Assembly (NCBI GenBank): GCA_028564675.1 | Contig: JAOVVO010000213.1 | Location: 1 to 64,000 of the forward strand | Source: Onchocerca lupi | Taxonomy: Eukaryota > Nematoda > Chromadorea > Rhabditida > Onchocercidae | DNA length: 64,000 bases | Reading direction: 5' to 3' | Part shown: piece by piece, positions 12,426 to 25,700 of the stretch | Position numbering within the stretch: position 1 is the stretch's first letter | How the letters are laid out: each line of letters begins with the position of its first letter | Notes under the pieces: generated by a model | Told to the model about the DNA's origin: nothing | What the model saw: the letters and a program-made list of their open reading frames with translations, nothing else | The model's database searches: none | Program-made: the position numbers and the translations under genes

Positions 12426-15400
12426 GCATTTCGATGAGATTAAGTTAATCCATCGATCATCTAAATATGTCATATTTTATGAGAAAGATGCATCATTTCT
12501 TTCTAGTGAAAACAACTTTTTTCAATAAATAAGCTTACTAGTGAATTCATTTTTTTTTTTCTATTAATTTGAAAGAAAGAAAAAAATTCGTTTTTTTTTT
12601 TCTTCGTAAAGATTTAAAATTTTTCTCGAAATCTCATTTTTAATAATAATTAATACATTTATTATTAATTATTATTTATTGTTTAATTTGATCTCATTTA
12701 CATATGCAACATTTGGCATCAACCTTTACATCAGTAGCTATAAAACTTTTAATTTAATGCTTTTTTTTTTAGTTTAATTAAATAAATTTTAAATTTCTAT
12801 AAGTTGCCGAAAACTTTCTATATCATAGCTTCTTTTAAAAAGTTAAATAAAAATTAAAATATTCATTTTTTTAACAAGAATTTTTAATTTTTTAATTGTT
12901 CCTATTTTTTCAAAAAATGGACTTTTTTTAAAAAAAAAAAATGAGTATTTTAATATTTATATTTATTTCCTGTTTAACAGTGATGGATATTTGATGACAT
13001 GCAGTGATGCAATCGTCAAATATTTATTAATTACATGCAATAATATCTCACATTTCAGGATTTGTTATAGCATAATGTACGAAAATAGTAGAAATTATAT
13101 TTATTCTTAGCAAAGGGCCAATACTCAATAAAATAATTACTTGTAAAAATTAATTAAAGTAATTTGAAATTTAAAAATGTACTGTTGCAATTTATTAGTG
13201 GAACGAATTTTAATAATTGGTTTTGATTTCGAATTTTGGTTGAATTTCAATTTTTAGATTATCAACCTGTTATTGCAAAAATTCTAAATATCAATTTCAT
13301 TCGAATTCCTAAATCACAATGAAGTAAATAAGTGCCTAATTAGGCAGGTAGATTTTCATGCCATTTTAAGATATTTTAATCCGATATAATTAATATTCAT
13401 AAGATTCTATTTATCCAATTCTTTGCAATTCATTATTTAAATATTACTAAATGAATTGAATAATTAAGTAAATGAGAAAATATGGATAAGAAAAGTTCAA
13501 AAAATTAATATTTTTTTTTTTTTTTTTTTTTTAAAAAACATGAGCATATAAATTATTCGGGATCATTCAGAAATAAGTAATTAAAAAAAAATTCTATAAA
13601 ATCAATAATTTTAGTATCTTTTTAAATTTTTTTTTTTTTCTTCTTAAATTTTCATTTAGGACGTCAGCGAAGCTCAACAACAGGTTATCATCCGGCAGCG
13701 GTTTTAGAGATAGGCGCAATGTTGCTACAAAATATGTTCAGCGCCTTATCATTTTTGCACTATCGTAAAGATGATGATTTCGTTGATCGCTTATCATATT
13801 TCTATACTCCATCATTCCTGATAATGATGGCTATTTTAGTCAGTTTCAAACAAGTAAGATATTTAATTAATTTATTAATTTTTAAAATTTAGTATTCAAA
13901 TAAAAGAAGAAGAAGAAAAAAATCTCGAATTTCATTGTGAAATTGGAAGGATTCGAAAGAACATTTGCGAATTTGTACTTTGCGAACGAATGATTATCAA
14001 TCATTTCAATTTTGAAAAAATGAATTAGAGCTAAATTACACTAAATCAGTCGCATACCATGATTGATATGCTTAATACATAACGTTTTTTTCTTTTTTTT
14101 TTTTTCAATAAAATAAAAATCTCAAATTTATTTGAGCGATCTTGAAGAATAGATACTAAGTTGAAGATAAATAAATCAAGCAAATTTTTAAATCTAATTT
14201 CATTAATTAATCTTATTTCCTATAATTATCCCAAAATCATGAAGCATTATTTAAAATTTTATGCTGAGAAATGTAAAATAAAGTAATTGATTAATATTTA
14301 TATTCTATTATTATTTGAAATGATTAGGATAAAAGTTATTGAAGTTTTATGTCGAAAATTCACAGATTAAAAATCATTTATGGAATTTTTACTTTTTCTT
14401 TTTCATGCTTTTCTATTTTTACTTTTTTTTATTTTTAATTTTTATTTTTTGTCTTTCTTTTTATTTAATATTGATTAAATTATGAAAAAAAAATATTGCA
14501 GTTTGGTGGTCGACCGCTCGAATGTTGGGTACCTGCTCAATTTACAAATTCATGGGAAGCATATACAGAAATGTATTGTTGGGCTCAAAATACTTATTGG
14601 ATACCCATTGAACAAGTAAAACTATTCATTTTTACACTTTTGAAATTATCAAATAGTAGAAGTAAATTTGATTGAAATTTGAAATTGAAAATGAAATAAT
14701 AAAAAAACTGAAATTCTTTATGAATGTTGCATTCCAAAAAAAAAAAAAATTGTTTCATATGTGTGCTAATTAATTTCGAAATTAGAAATGAAAAATTTGA
14801 CAAAAAAAAAATTAATTTAACCTATAAGTCATGTTAATTTATTATCTAAATTATTAAATTATTTTCTTAAAACAAAAAATTAATTAATGATCCACAAAAG
14901 ATGATATTAACAATCAAATTTATTGGCGATTAAATTAGAGACTGCTTATTTTTTTTTTTTTTAATTTTTTATTTTTCAGAATATTCCAATGGATATTGCA
15001 GAACGAGAATATCGACAAATATCATATTATCAATGGGTGCCATTTTTTCTACTTATCCAGGCTTTTCTCTATTATATTCCATGCCTCATTTGGCGATTAA
15101 TGAGCGACAAGTCTGGTAAATTCATCAATTATCTTCATTCTTCTCATGCAGTTACGATTTTAACAAATGCACCAACAAGATGCTTTCTTTTTTTTCTCTT
15201 CCTTATTGGCAATCTAAGCAAAAAGCTATTGTAAGAAATGAAAATTTCAAAATTTTAATTGAAAATTTTTGAAAATGTTGAATTTGATTTTGTTCAACAT
15301 TCAACTTTAATTGCTTTTTCTAAAGTTTTTATATTTAAATGAAAAAAAAAAAAAACAATTATAAAAATAATAGATCGAAGAATTGAAGATTAAGATGTGT

Positions 15401-18400
15401 TAGTTGCTTAGCTTTTAATTTGATTTGTCAGAAATATTTACGATTTGGCGGTCATTTTCGTTTTCTGAAAAAAAGACAAGTTTAGTTTGATTTGTCAGAA
15501 ATATTTACGATTTGGCGGTCATTTTTGCTTTCTGAAAAAAAAAATAGACAATGTTGGCCGAACAAATCCATTGAGAATTATTGAATATAGATAGTAATTT
15601 GGATGTTATTTGGATAAATTTAAATTTATTTGAAATATTCAAAAATTGTAGGTATTCGTTTGAATGATATTGTACAAATGGCTACCGAAAAAGAAAATAT
15701 CGAATCAGATTATAGGACGCATACCATTGAATCTCTTGCGCGTCATATCGAATCTGCACTCAGGTTTTATTTGGTCCTTCTGATCATTTTCTAGCCCAAT
15801 ATTTTCATTAATTTGTCTTTTCTAGGCTAATTAGTTATTTTGGCTAATTAATTATCTTGATTGATAAGAAATACTGTAAGATGAAACGCTGTATAAATTT
15901 CTGATCTTGAATCATTCGAATTCTGATTGAATTAATTATTTTTAATTTGAATATTCTTTTATCCCTTTATTGTTTCATACAATTTAGCATTATTCAGTAT
16001 CTTTGTTTTCACTTTTGTTTTATTTAAATGCATTATATTGCAGTTTGCATTACTGCAATTATGCAAACTGCATTTAATGTTGCAAATTGCAGGTATCAGC
16101 ATGCAGCCACATCACGAAGTCAATATACATTACATCGAGTGCTTAAATGTCTAAATATGCGTTATTATGAAAGTTATGTGACAGGCCTTTATTTGGTAAA
16201 ATATTCATAAATTTTTTTCATCTTTGCTTTTATTTCTTTCAAGTGACTTTTTGTAGCGATGATTTGTACGTTTTGCGGGAAAAAAAACTTACAGTAATTA
16301 TCCGGAAATAAATTTCCAGTAATTTGCATAGATTATATTTTTGCGCTTGTCAATTTTTCTAATATAAGTATTTCTCGATTTTCAAAATTATGCAACTATT
16401 CAAGTTTTAATTTTAAGTTATAACTTGCAATTATTCATTTGTTGTTTTCTAGGCTACAAAAGTGTTGTATGTAAGCAATATATTAGCAAATTTGATATTG
16501 GTGAATAAATTTTTGGAGACTGATGAATATTCTATTTATGGTATTGGTGTATTACGTGATCTCTTGTTTGGTAGATCTTGGATGGAATCTGGTAATTTTC
16601 CACGAGTTACTTTGGTTAGTTTTTCTTTATCTGATTATTGTTTAACGATTTATGAAAATCCATGAAATTACTTCGAACAATTCAACAATCTGCAATCAAT
16701 CGATGTTACCAGATGATAAATGTAATCAGTATGAATGCTCAAATTATTATCTTTTTTTAATTTAGTATTTTTGCAAAATTTTTTCCTTTTTGACCGAATA
16801 TTTTTGCAACATTTGGAAAATTTCGTTCTTTTTTATGCTTGTCAAATGTATGAACTGTTCGAGTAGCCGAATTTTTCGTCTAATATAAAAATATCGAGGT
16901 TTTAACATGTGATTTTTTAATTGTTTCAATTCATAAATCATCAATCTATCAAATTTTAGTAAAATAATTTATTTTCATTAATTACATCTATGATCCTATA
17001 CAGTTCTAAAATAATCTAAATATTTATATTCTTTTTAACTAGCAATCATTTTATCATATGATTTGTTAGATTAACGTTAATATTTGATCGATTACTTGCA
17101 ATATTTATATTTCTTCTTTTAATATAAAAAGTTTCGTGCATCAAACTCTCAGAAAATTGTTGCTTTTAATGTTTATATTTTTTCTAATATGATATCAAAC
17201 TCCCGGAAAATTGCAAATCATCGAAAGTCACAAATGTTATCAAATGTTATAAACAATCTTTTTTTTTTAAAAAAAGGTTATTATCTGACATTCACTTCAT
17301 TCTTTTCATTGTATTGTAACTTAGTTGCAACGATAAATTACATTATAACCAAAGCCTTTATCTCACAACAAATACATCTGATCTGAGAAGTTTTCAATTC
17401 CTTTCAACTCTTCTCCAGATTTCGAAATTTTTGATGCTAATCGTAGAAGAAAATAGAATTGGGTAGATATCGCTTCATAATCTGAAAATTGTGAATTCGT
17501 ACCTCATCTTAGGCACCAAAAATTATCGTGAAAGTAAGATTTGGTGAAGAGTTTCAGGAAATTAAAAATTCTCAGTGGAGATATATTTGATTTTGGTTAT
17601 GACATAATTTATCGCCGCAACTACGTTACAATGTATGAAAAGATTAATTAGTGTTTGGTCTCTTAATAATCCGTCCATCTACATTAGTGATAAGCTGATC
17701 AATAAAAATATAAATTAATTCATATAAGTTGATAACAATCTATCTATCTACATTAATGATAAGCTGATCAATATGAATATGAATTAATTAATATAACTTG
17801 ATTGCTGAACAAAGAAATGAATGAACTAATTTCATTTAGATATAATCAACTGCACACATAAACTTTCATTAAATAAATTGTTACTTAAATATTTCGTTTT
17901 TTTCTCTTTTTTTTTTTTTGAAGTATTTCGAAAAAAAAAAGTTAATTTAAAAATTGATTTCAGTGTGATTTTGAAGTGCGCGTTCTTGGCAATAATCAAC
18001 GGCATTCCGTACAAGTATGTAACTTTTATTTTTATGCTTTTGATGAATTAATTAGGAACTTCGTTGAAGTTAATTATTCTCTCATCCATATTTGACGATT
18101 TTCTTAATGAGAACTATTCTAAACCGGAATATATTAATAATAGGATAACTGTCAAACATTTAGAAATGTTGAATTAATCGGATAAGTGATCTTCAAATCT
18201 TCGATATTTGAATGAGATAAACTTTGTATAAAATATTCTTTTAAAAGAAGTTATTAGAAATAGAATGAAATAAGAACGAAATATTCGATTAATGAAAGTA
18301 GGAAAAAATGAAAGAATAGAATAAAAGATCAGGAAAAAAAAACCATAGAGTAATAAAAGAAAAACTGAATGTATTAATACAGAATAATTGTCGAGCACAA

Positions 18401-21287
18401 GAATAATTTATGAAAAATTGAACTAATTAAATGATTAATCTTCACATCTTGGATAATTGAATGGAATGAATTTTATAAATAATACTGATTTTAGCAGAAT
18501 TTATCAAAATCAGAATAAAATAAGAGAATAGATAGAAGATAAATAAAGCTAAAAAAAAAAGAAAAAAAATAAAAACAGAAGAAGATACAGTGTTGAAAAA
18601 AAAAAGCATAGAATGAGTGAGATTTATCAGAAATAATGCCTTTGGATTTATCAGAAATAATGCCAGGCTATATAATCAAAAAATGACAGCATTTTTATCA
18701 TAGGACTAGAAATGAAATTGAAATTTATGGAATGAAATAAGGCTAAAAATAGAATTGGTTGAGATAAAAGAATAAATTGAATGGAATAAATTTAAAAAAA
18801 TTGGCTACGATAGATTGGAGGAGAAGATGCATTAGCGCGGCAACTGTGACTTCTTTTTTTTTTTTTTTTTTTCGAAATAATATTTGAAATAATGAAGATA
18901 TTTTTGTAGTGTGTCCTTGTTATAAATATATTCAACGAGAAAATATTCATTTTAATTTGGTTATGGTTTTCTATGTTATTTGTTGCTGCCACATTGGATG
19001 CTGTTTACTGGTTTAGCATTTCCTTGTTTCATAGGTAAAATTTTACCTAAGTAAATTAACATTGCTTGATTTTCTTTTTTCTTTTGGCGGAATAAACTCA
19101 AAAATTATCTTAAAAAATTCGGGAAAAAATTAAGGAAAAAATTTTCTGTGAAAAGGTTTTTTCTTCTTTTAAAACTTACTCTAAATTAAATTTATTTCTT
19201 GCAATATTCAAACTCTAATTTGAATATTCAAAAACTCCGCATTAATTTACTTATCATATTTTATTAGATTGAGAACTAGCCTTAGTTAGAGTTAAAGCTG
19301 TGGCTTAAAGTTTAAGCTTAGATTAGATATATCTTTAAATTGTTTGATTTTTTTTTTTTTTGACATGATTATGTTGTGATAAAGGATGAAATTCTAGTTA
19401 GACTTTTTTTATTTCATTCTCTACAAAGTTTCTATCGATCTAAGGTTTTTTTATAAATAAATTAACATCTTGATCATATTTATTTACTGAGTAAGGAAAC
19501 GAACACAGATGCAGGCCGTAATATTTCGTTGAATGAAAAGAATCTGACTAATTTATTTATCTTTTATATTTTTTGTTGAATTTATGATTTTTCTTTTGAT
19601 TTTTGCATAAATAAAAAAAAAGCCTAAAATCTATTTAATAAAAGTAATGTTTTTTCTAGAAAATTTTTCTTCATTTCAATTATATTTTTTTTTTCAATCT
19701 TTCATCAAATAAATTTCCATAAAATTCCATGAAAAAAAAAAAGGAAATATTTGCTTTATAGGGATCGTTTTCGTTTTGTTTTACGCCATCTGGAACTAAC
19801 AGCTGATCCTGATCGACCGGAATTGTTTCGAAAGGATAAGCGAAAGCAAGTAGAGCATTTCCTGAAAGTTTACCTCAAAGTAATTTTGATTGAATTTGTT
19901 TTGTAAAATATTTTTTAGATTTTTACTTCTTAAGAAATTTGTTTCGTATAATTGCATAAATTATCATGAATACACAGGTAGATGGTGTATTAGTATTACG
20001 AATGATAGCACTTCATGCTGGTGTAATGTTTTGCACTGAAATTACGGATGCACTCTGGAAACGTTATCTATCGCAGCATCCAGAAAATTTAATAGATGAA
20101 GATTCTTCACTTATCAATTTTGCTCGGTATATTTTATTTAAATTTGAAAAATTTCTTGAATAATCTAAAGAGTTGAAATTTATAAATGGAAACATCTTGA
20201 TCAATTAATGTAATGTATGGAAATGGCAAAAAAGATTTTTGTCACACGAGTGTATTATTCCCACTTTGGTACTAAAAGAATTGTTTCCTTTATAGTTACT
20301 GAAATTATTTATTGTTAGATTTAAATTATAGTCAATCATAACTCGTTTGATGTTTCTAACTTCATTTAAAAACTAAGACTACCCGGAGTAAGTTCACTTT
20401 TCACTGGAACTAGATTGAATGATGAAGACTACTATTTCAGGTAATCAATAGTATCATATTATATTTTATACATATATATATTTTTTTGATTAGACAATAC
20501 AAAAAATATCAATGGAATGCTTTTAGTATTTCAGAAATCAATCCATTCGTCTGAAACGACAAAGAGATGATAATGGTGGTGATAAACAGAAAAGATACCA
20601 ACATTTATTTGGTCATCAGCGATTATCCAGGATATTTTCATATCGAACATCGGGATCTTTTCGGTTAGAAATTTTCATTTTTCTATAAATCAGAAATATT
20701 TTGTCTTTGATCAATTTATGGCAAATGAATATTAAATTTACCCATAGAAAAATAGCATGATAGAAATGAATTATCCAGGTATTTCAAATCCTAATGAAAT
20801 TCAAAAAATTTTTCTTCCTCTTTTTGGATCATTATCCTACATTTTTTCTTTTATCAGATGAAAATTAGCTTCTAATTGAAGCATATTCATTTGATTCTTT
20901 AAACTAGATCATTTTCTATTATATTCTAACTGTTGAGACTATTAATTCTAAGTCTTAGCTTAATGGTATTTATGATTATCGGAAGTAAATGAGTAGTTCA
21001 TGATTTATAATGATCAAAATACGGTATGCGTTTGGAATATTGAAGTTCTACGGTGATTATATTAAAATTAAAATTAAAATATTTACTGTAGTCTTAATCG
21101 TGGTCAAGAAAGTAAACGATCACTTGAAATAAATCGTCGTCAAAAACCTCAAATACAAATTCGACTTCCAAAGCAAACACCAATGAGGATACCGATGTCA
21201 CCAGGATCACCAATCATAAAAGATGACGACGATGGGGATGATGAAAATTTGCAATTCAATGAATCACCAACACCTCATGTCTTATAA
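10928..21287 (+). CDS. Innexin (gap-junction channel subunit), 13 exons
   Basis: Four-pass membrane protein forming invertebrate gap junctions. Exons: 10928-11012, 13660-13853, 14502-14615, 14980-15115, 15652-15763, 16093-16195, 16453-16614, 17964-18014, 18910-19034, 19762-19879, 19978-20126, 20535-20663, 21092-21287; all phases agree, giving 557 residues. The diagnostic YYQWVPF motif is at about residue 147, entering TM2. TM1 lies at about 73-91; TM3 and TM4 are encoded by exons 6-7 and 9. Each extracellular loop has its cysteine pair (C101/C119 and C303/C320). ETDEYSIYGIG and NIFNEKIFILIW are typical innexin stretches. The C-tail is Pro-rich with an acidic run. The ATG at 10928 has an in-frame stop 15 bases upstream and starts a His-rich leader joined in frame over a 2.6-kb intron; an alternative start is Met49 at 13719, next to the usual innexin N-terminus. 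I cannot name the orthologue; the INX-10 type is a possibility. Family confidence is very high; the first exon is less certain. Confidence 0.93.
15414..15550 (+). repeat. 67-bp head-to-tail duplication in an innexin intron
   Basis: Two adjacent copies (15414-15480 and 15481 to about 15550) share TTTGATTTGTCAGAAATATT and TACGATTTGGCGGTCATTTT with only a few substitutions. They lie between exons 4 and 5. The near-identity suggests a recent duplication. Confidence 0.85.
16039..16072. repeat. 12-bp perfect inverted repeat before an innexin 3' splice site
   Basis: TGCAGTTTGCAT (16039-16050) and ATGCAAACTGCA (16061-16072) are exact reverse complements around a 10-base loop. A shifted outer pair, TTAAATGCA and TGCATTTAA, also exists. 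The arm ends 20 bases before exon 6 (16093), so an RNA hairpin would sit at the branch-point/acceptor region. Confidence 0.75.
17674..17806 (+). repeat. Imperfect ~70-bp direct duplication in an innexin intron
   Basis: The block ATCTACATTAGTGATAAGCT, then GATCAATA and an AT-rich tail, recurs from about 17746 as ATCTACATTAATGATAAGCT with similar flanking sequence. It is intronic, between exons 7 and 8. Confidence 0.7.
18170..18664 (+). repeat. Degenerate duplication and 20-bp direct repeat in an innexin intron
   Basis: The stretch from about 18170 (AATTAATCGGATAAGTGATC, then TCAAATCTTCGATATTTGAATG) is echoed from about 18430 (ATGATTAATCTTCACATCTT, then GGATAATTGAATGG), with similar AGAATAAAATAAGA tails. 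GATTTATCAGAAATAATGCC occurs exactly twice, at 18621-18640 and 18645-18664. All of it lies in the intron between exons 8 and 9. Confidence 0.6.
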
Positions 21288-22798
21288 ATGATTAATAGTA
21301 ACAGATAATGATAAAGTGCCAGCCATTTTTGTACTGTATGAATATAAATAATTCGGTATATTGCCAGGTTTTTGTGAATTGAAAAAATCATTGCATACAA
21401 TGAATGTCAAAGGTCATTCCTATCTCCACTGATAAATCTGATGATTAGATCCCAACAGTTATGATGATGATAATGATTTTTGTATCCTAAGATCTACTTT
21501 AAAAAAAAAACCTTGATAAATGGATAATAAGTTTCCTTTCCTCTGATCTTATAAATCGCCTACCAGATTAACATTTTTACGATAATTTTTAGATGAAACA
21601 ATGAAATGAATTAAATATTCACTACCGTCTTATAAATTTTCTTGGACAAAATACTAAGATGAAAAAGAGTTGATGATATTTCAATCAAATCATAAATTGC
21701 ATTCTAATGGTCGATAGAAAAAAGTCTGTTCGAATCTTGGCTATTTTCGCTCGTATCTTTGAAGATAAACTATGTTAAGAATTTTAGGTAAGACATTTTA
21801 TTCATTTCAAGATATTAAAATAAAAGTCAAACAGCACAGATCATTATAGAAATTATTTAAAGACGAATTGACAGTAAAACCGTATGAAAAACCGATCATC
21901 AAAATCAAAAGTAAGCTATGTTTTACAGGTGGCTCACAAATAAAATTCTTTGATTGCAATCTTCACTCCTTTTCATCCTATTAGCTCAAGCTCATATCAT
22001 TTTAGGGCAATACATTGCAACCTATGCATACATCAGATAGATGCCTCAGCTTTCATTTATTAATACCATAATCAAGGTTAATATTATTCTAATATCATAA
22101 CAAAAATTTTGAAAAAATCAAATTAAAAAATGCAATTAAAAATTAAAATAATCCAAAAGATACTTAAAAAACCAAAGAAGATTGATTCGATGCGACTATC
22201 TATTCACTGATAGTCGGTGCTCTGCACATTTTAAATTATAGCAGTAATGACACAATATGCACCAATATCATACCAGTGGAAAGTTCTCTAATTCTACTAA
22301 ACAACAATAAACTTTCGAAAAAGATTATCTCAATGAATGATTGCTTTCAAATCACACCAGAATCAATGATAGATCAAAAGCATAAAATAATAAGTGTCTG
22401 ATATGCAACAAGATTTTAATGAAGGTTCTCGGTGATACAAAGGGATTCAATTTGATACAATTTCCTATGAGGAATCGCACCATTTCAAAATCAAATGAAC
22501 CATTAAAATATGACTAAAATTGTTCGTTATCCAAAATAATAAAATACTCCATCTCTTCCTACTATGAATAATAATATAAAGTTGTCGAAATGATGACAAA
22601 AACAAACTTTATAGACAATTCATCTATGATTTTCCAAAAATGGAGAAAACGGCTAATATAAAACGCATCGCAATTATGGACCAACTGAATTGCATTAGAT
22701 TTTCTTAATAATATACAAACAGTTTTAATTTAAGATCAAAAAGTAAATGATGTTTAGCATAATTTCGAAATTTGCTGGTCATAATTCCTTATATCATT
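21288..22798. other. Convergent intergenic region, innexin / sut-2 3' ends
   Basis: No coding segment is seen on either strand. Both flanking genes end here, so it should hold their 3' UTRs. A candidate plus-strand poly(A) signal AATAAA lies at 21819-21824. No repeats or RNA genes are recognised. Confidence 0.5.
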
Positions 22799-25700
22799 TC
22801 ATGTTGCTGCTACGCTTGGCGCTTTCCACCGATATTTCCCACTTGTTGCACTGAGAACTGCAACAGCACTAGCTTTAGGATGCCAAAAATAGCAGCCACG
22901 ATTCGTACAACGATCACCAAAGCGACATAACTGAAGAAAAAAAAAAAATATACCATAGGTAAGATCCAACACAATGATAAAATAGATTTAGAAACTGCAC
23001 TAAGTGCTATCAATTATATGCTTTTGAGATAATCGCTAAAATAAAATAATAAAATGATTCAATTACTTTAGGATGTTTGAAACTACAGCTGGCATTTGCG
23101 CATTTCCCACCATATTTACATGGAATGTTCAAAGCGTAAGAAGTAGCTGGTATAGTTGAATTCGACGATGTCTGTGCTCCTACTTCAGTCGATGGAGTTA
23201 CTGTTGTTGCTACAGTCACTCTGAAATCTCGGACTTCGAAATTTCGAAATGCACAAATCAAAATAGGTTTAAAAAATATTGGAAATTGATGATGCCAAAA
23301 TGTAAATAAATCTTATGTTCAAACGCTAACATAAGACTAATCCAAGGTTTTTCATTTGGAATAGACATCCACTTGAAAAACCAAACCTTGGGATTTCCAG
23401 AAATAAACTCTACAAACGAAACTGATAAAGTCATAATTAAATTTAAACACTATTTTAAAACAATATATGTAGTTAAAAACATACGCTGTCTTTAAAGTAT
23501 GTGTATAAATACAATTCCGATTCAGGCACATACGACCAAATTTGCACTGTGGATGGATATAAATACATCGGTCACCAAATGAACAATTCGGAAAGTTGCT
23601 GAAGAAAAATAATTTAAATTAGTTCGATGAATCTGAATTAATTTATCAGATGGTACTACTGTCTGATCTAATTCTCATAAATTTCAAAACTCCAATGTCC
23701 AATGTTCGTTAATATCCTACAGTCAAAGCAAATAAAACTTCCCATTACATTAAAATACATATTAATGCATACTGTTTAAAGTGAATCTTTGTTCAAAATA
23801 CTAAGGAATAATAAAGTTAGCCATAATTACGCAAATTCAACATCACTAATAGAACTGTGAATGAAAAATAAGCTTGCTAAATCGACTATAAATATACAAA
23901 TTAGTAAGCCAAAAAATTATGAATCGGCAAAATCAAGCAAAAATTACTAAATAAAATTAGCCACAATAAATGCAACATAATAAATCCTCAAAAATGGAGT
24001 ACCTGCACGGTTTACTTGGGTGAATGTATACACAGTTTTGAAGAGAACAATTTGGCCAAAATTTACAGCGTTCCAGTATTTTTTCAGTTCCTCCTGATGA
24101 AATTATTGATGCATTTAATACCTAAACGACTAAATAATTAGCAAGACTACTTGAATTTTTTAATGCAGCATATCTTAAAGTTATGAAGCTATTACACAAC
24201 AGAAATATCATATATAATCCCACATAATGTCATATATTTGAATTACAATATCTTTAAATCGTTTCATTCGTTGCAGGTGGAATATCAAAAAGTTATATGT
24301 TTTATAGAAGAGGAAAAAAACTTTCCAGAAAAAAAATTTTTTTTAGTTACCTACACAAGGAAAAAAACCTGAAAATCTGATATCTTAATCAATTACACTC
24401 GATAAATGATATAATAAAGAAGGGCTTATCTATTGACAGCAAAGAATTTTGAAGAAGGTACCTGTCCATTTGCAGCAAATACATTTTGCCGAGGTGCACT
24501 ATAAAAAAGTTGCAGTGGCGGGGTCTGTGGACGAAATAATGGACTCGACAAGGTTGGAGTTGGTGGTACCTTAAAAATGATGACATCAAAAAACGAAAAT
24601 CACTACACCACATTATCCTACAAAATTAACCTTCGAACTGAGTGCTGTGTTGGTTTGCTTTAGTTTTTGCGCTGCAGTTAAATATGATTCTAAGGCTGAG
24701 TGAATACGAATAACTCATTGTTTTCCGAGCTTGTAACTGGTTTGACGTATTTGAAGTTTTGGACAAAGATAAGACATCACTTATGTGACACATATATTAT
24801 CATTATTTTCAAGCTAAATTAAAATAAGTAAAAGGATTTTTAAAAAATTCGAAACTTGAAATCCCGGGAATTTCTCATCCCGAATCCTGATCAATATCCT
24901 CTATTAAGTTCCTAAACAGATTTAGCTAAGAGGAAAACTTCACCAAATATTAATAACACTTGATTATCAAATCCCAACCTCATCAAAACCTTGACCGACC
25001 GATTGAGCACTGGCAAGAACAGCATCAATTTGTGCTTCTGAAAAAAAAAAAAGATAAATATATCATATGCTTGCTTTTAGTTTATAAAAAGATTTTAAAA
25101 ATACTTCTATCATTTCCGCATTGTGTCAAGAGAAGGCTGCGATTTCAGAGTTATTTTAGAGTAAAGTTGATATATTGCAAAACAACAAAGTTGATATATT
25201 GCATTTACATGTATATACTTATCTATGTGCGTACCACTTTTTACTTCTATCTACTCTAATACTAGGTTCCAGTAAGCTTAAATAAAAAAGTTCACAGTAC
25301 ATATTCAACGAGCACTGAAATACAACATAAAGTGCCATATCGTTTCTCATTAAATTATAATTGATGTTTTGATAGCCACAAATATTGTCCGTAAGTATTA
25401 AAGAATTGACAATTTAGAAACATAAATATCAAAGGAATTGACAGTTCAAAAATTTTGGCTGATTTCTTGTTCATTTGGCATGTATCCATATATTAGTTGA
25501 TTCCAACCCAGTTTAGGTAAATTCATTAAATCCAATAAAAAAGTAAAACAATCTCTACCGTCATCACCATCATCATCACCGTCATCACTTGTATCTTCTT
25601 CTGGTAGTTGTATTTGTAAATCCCAAGCAGGCAAAGGCTTCGATTCATTGGAAGTCTCAAAAAACTTTTTTATATACAGCTTTGATGTTTAAATCATTCA

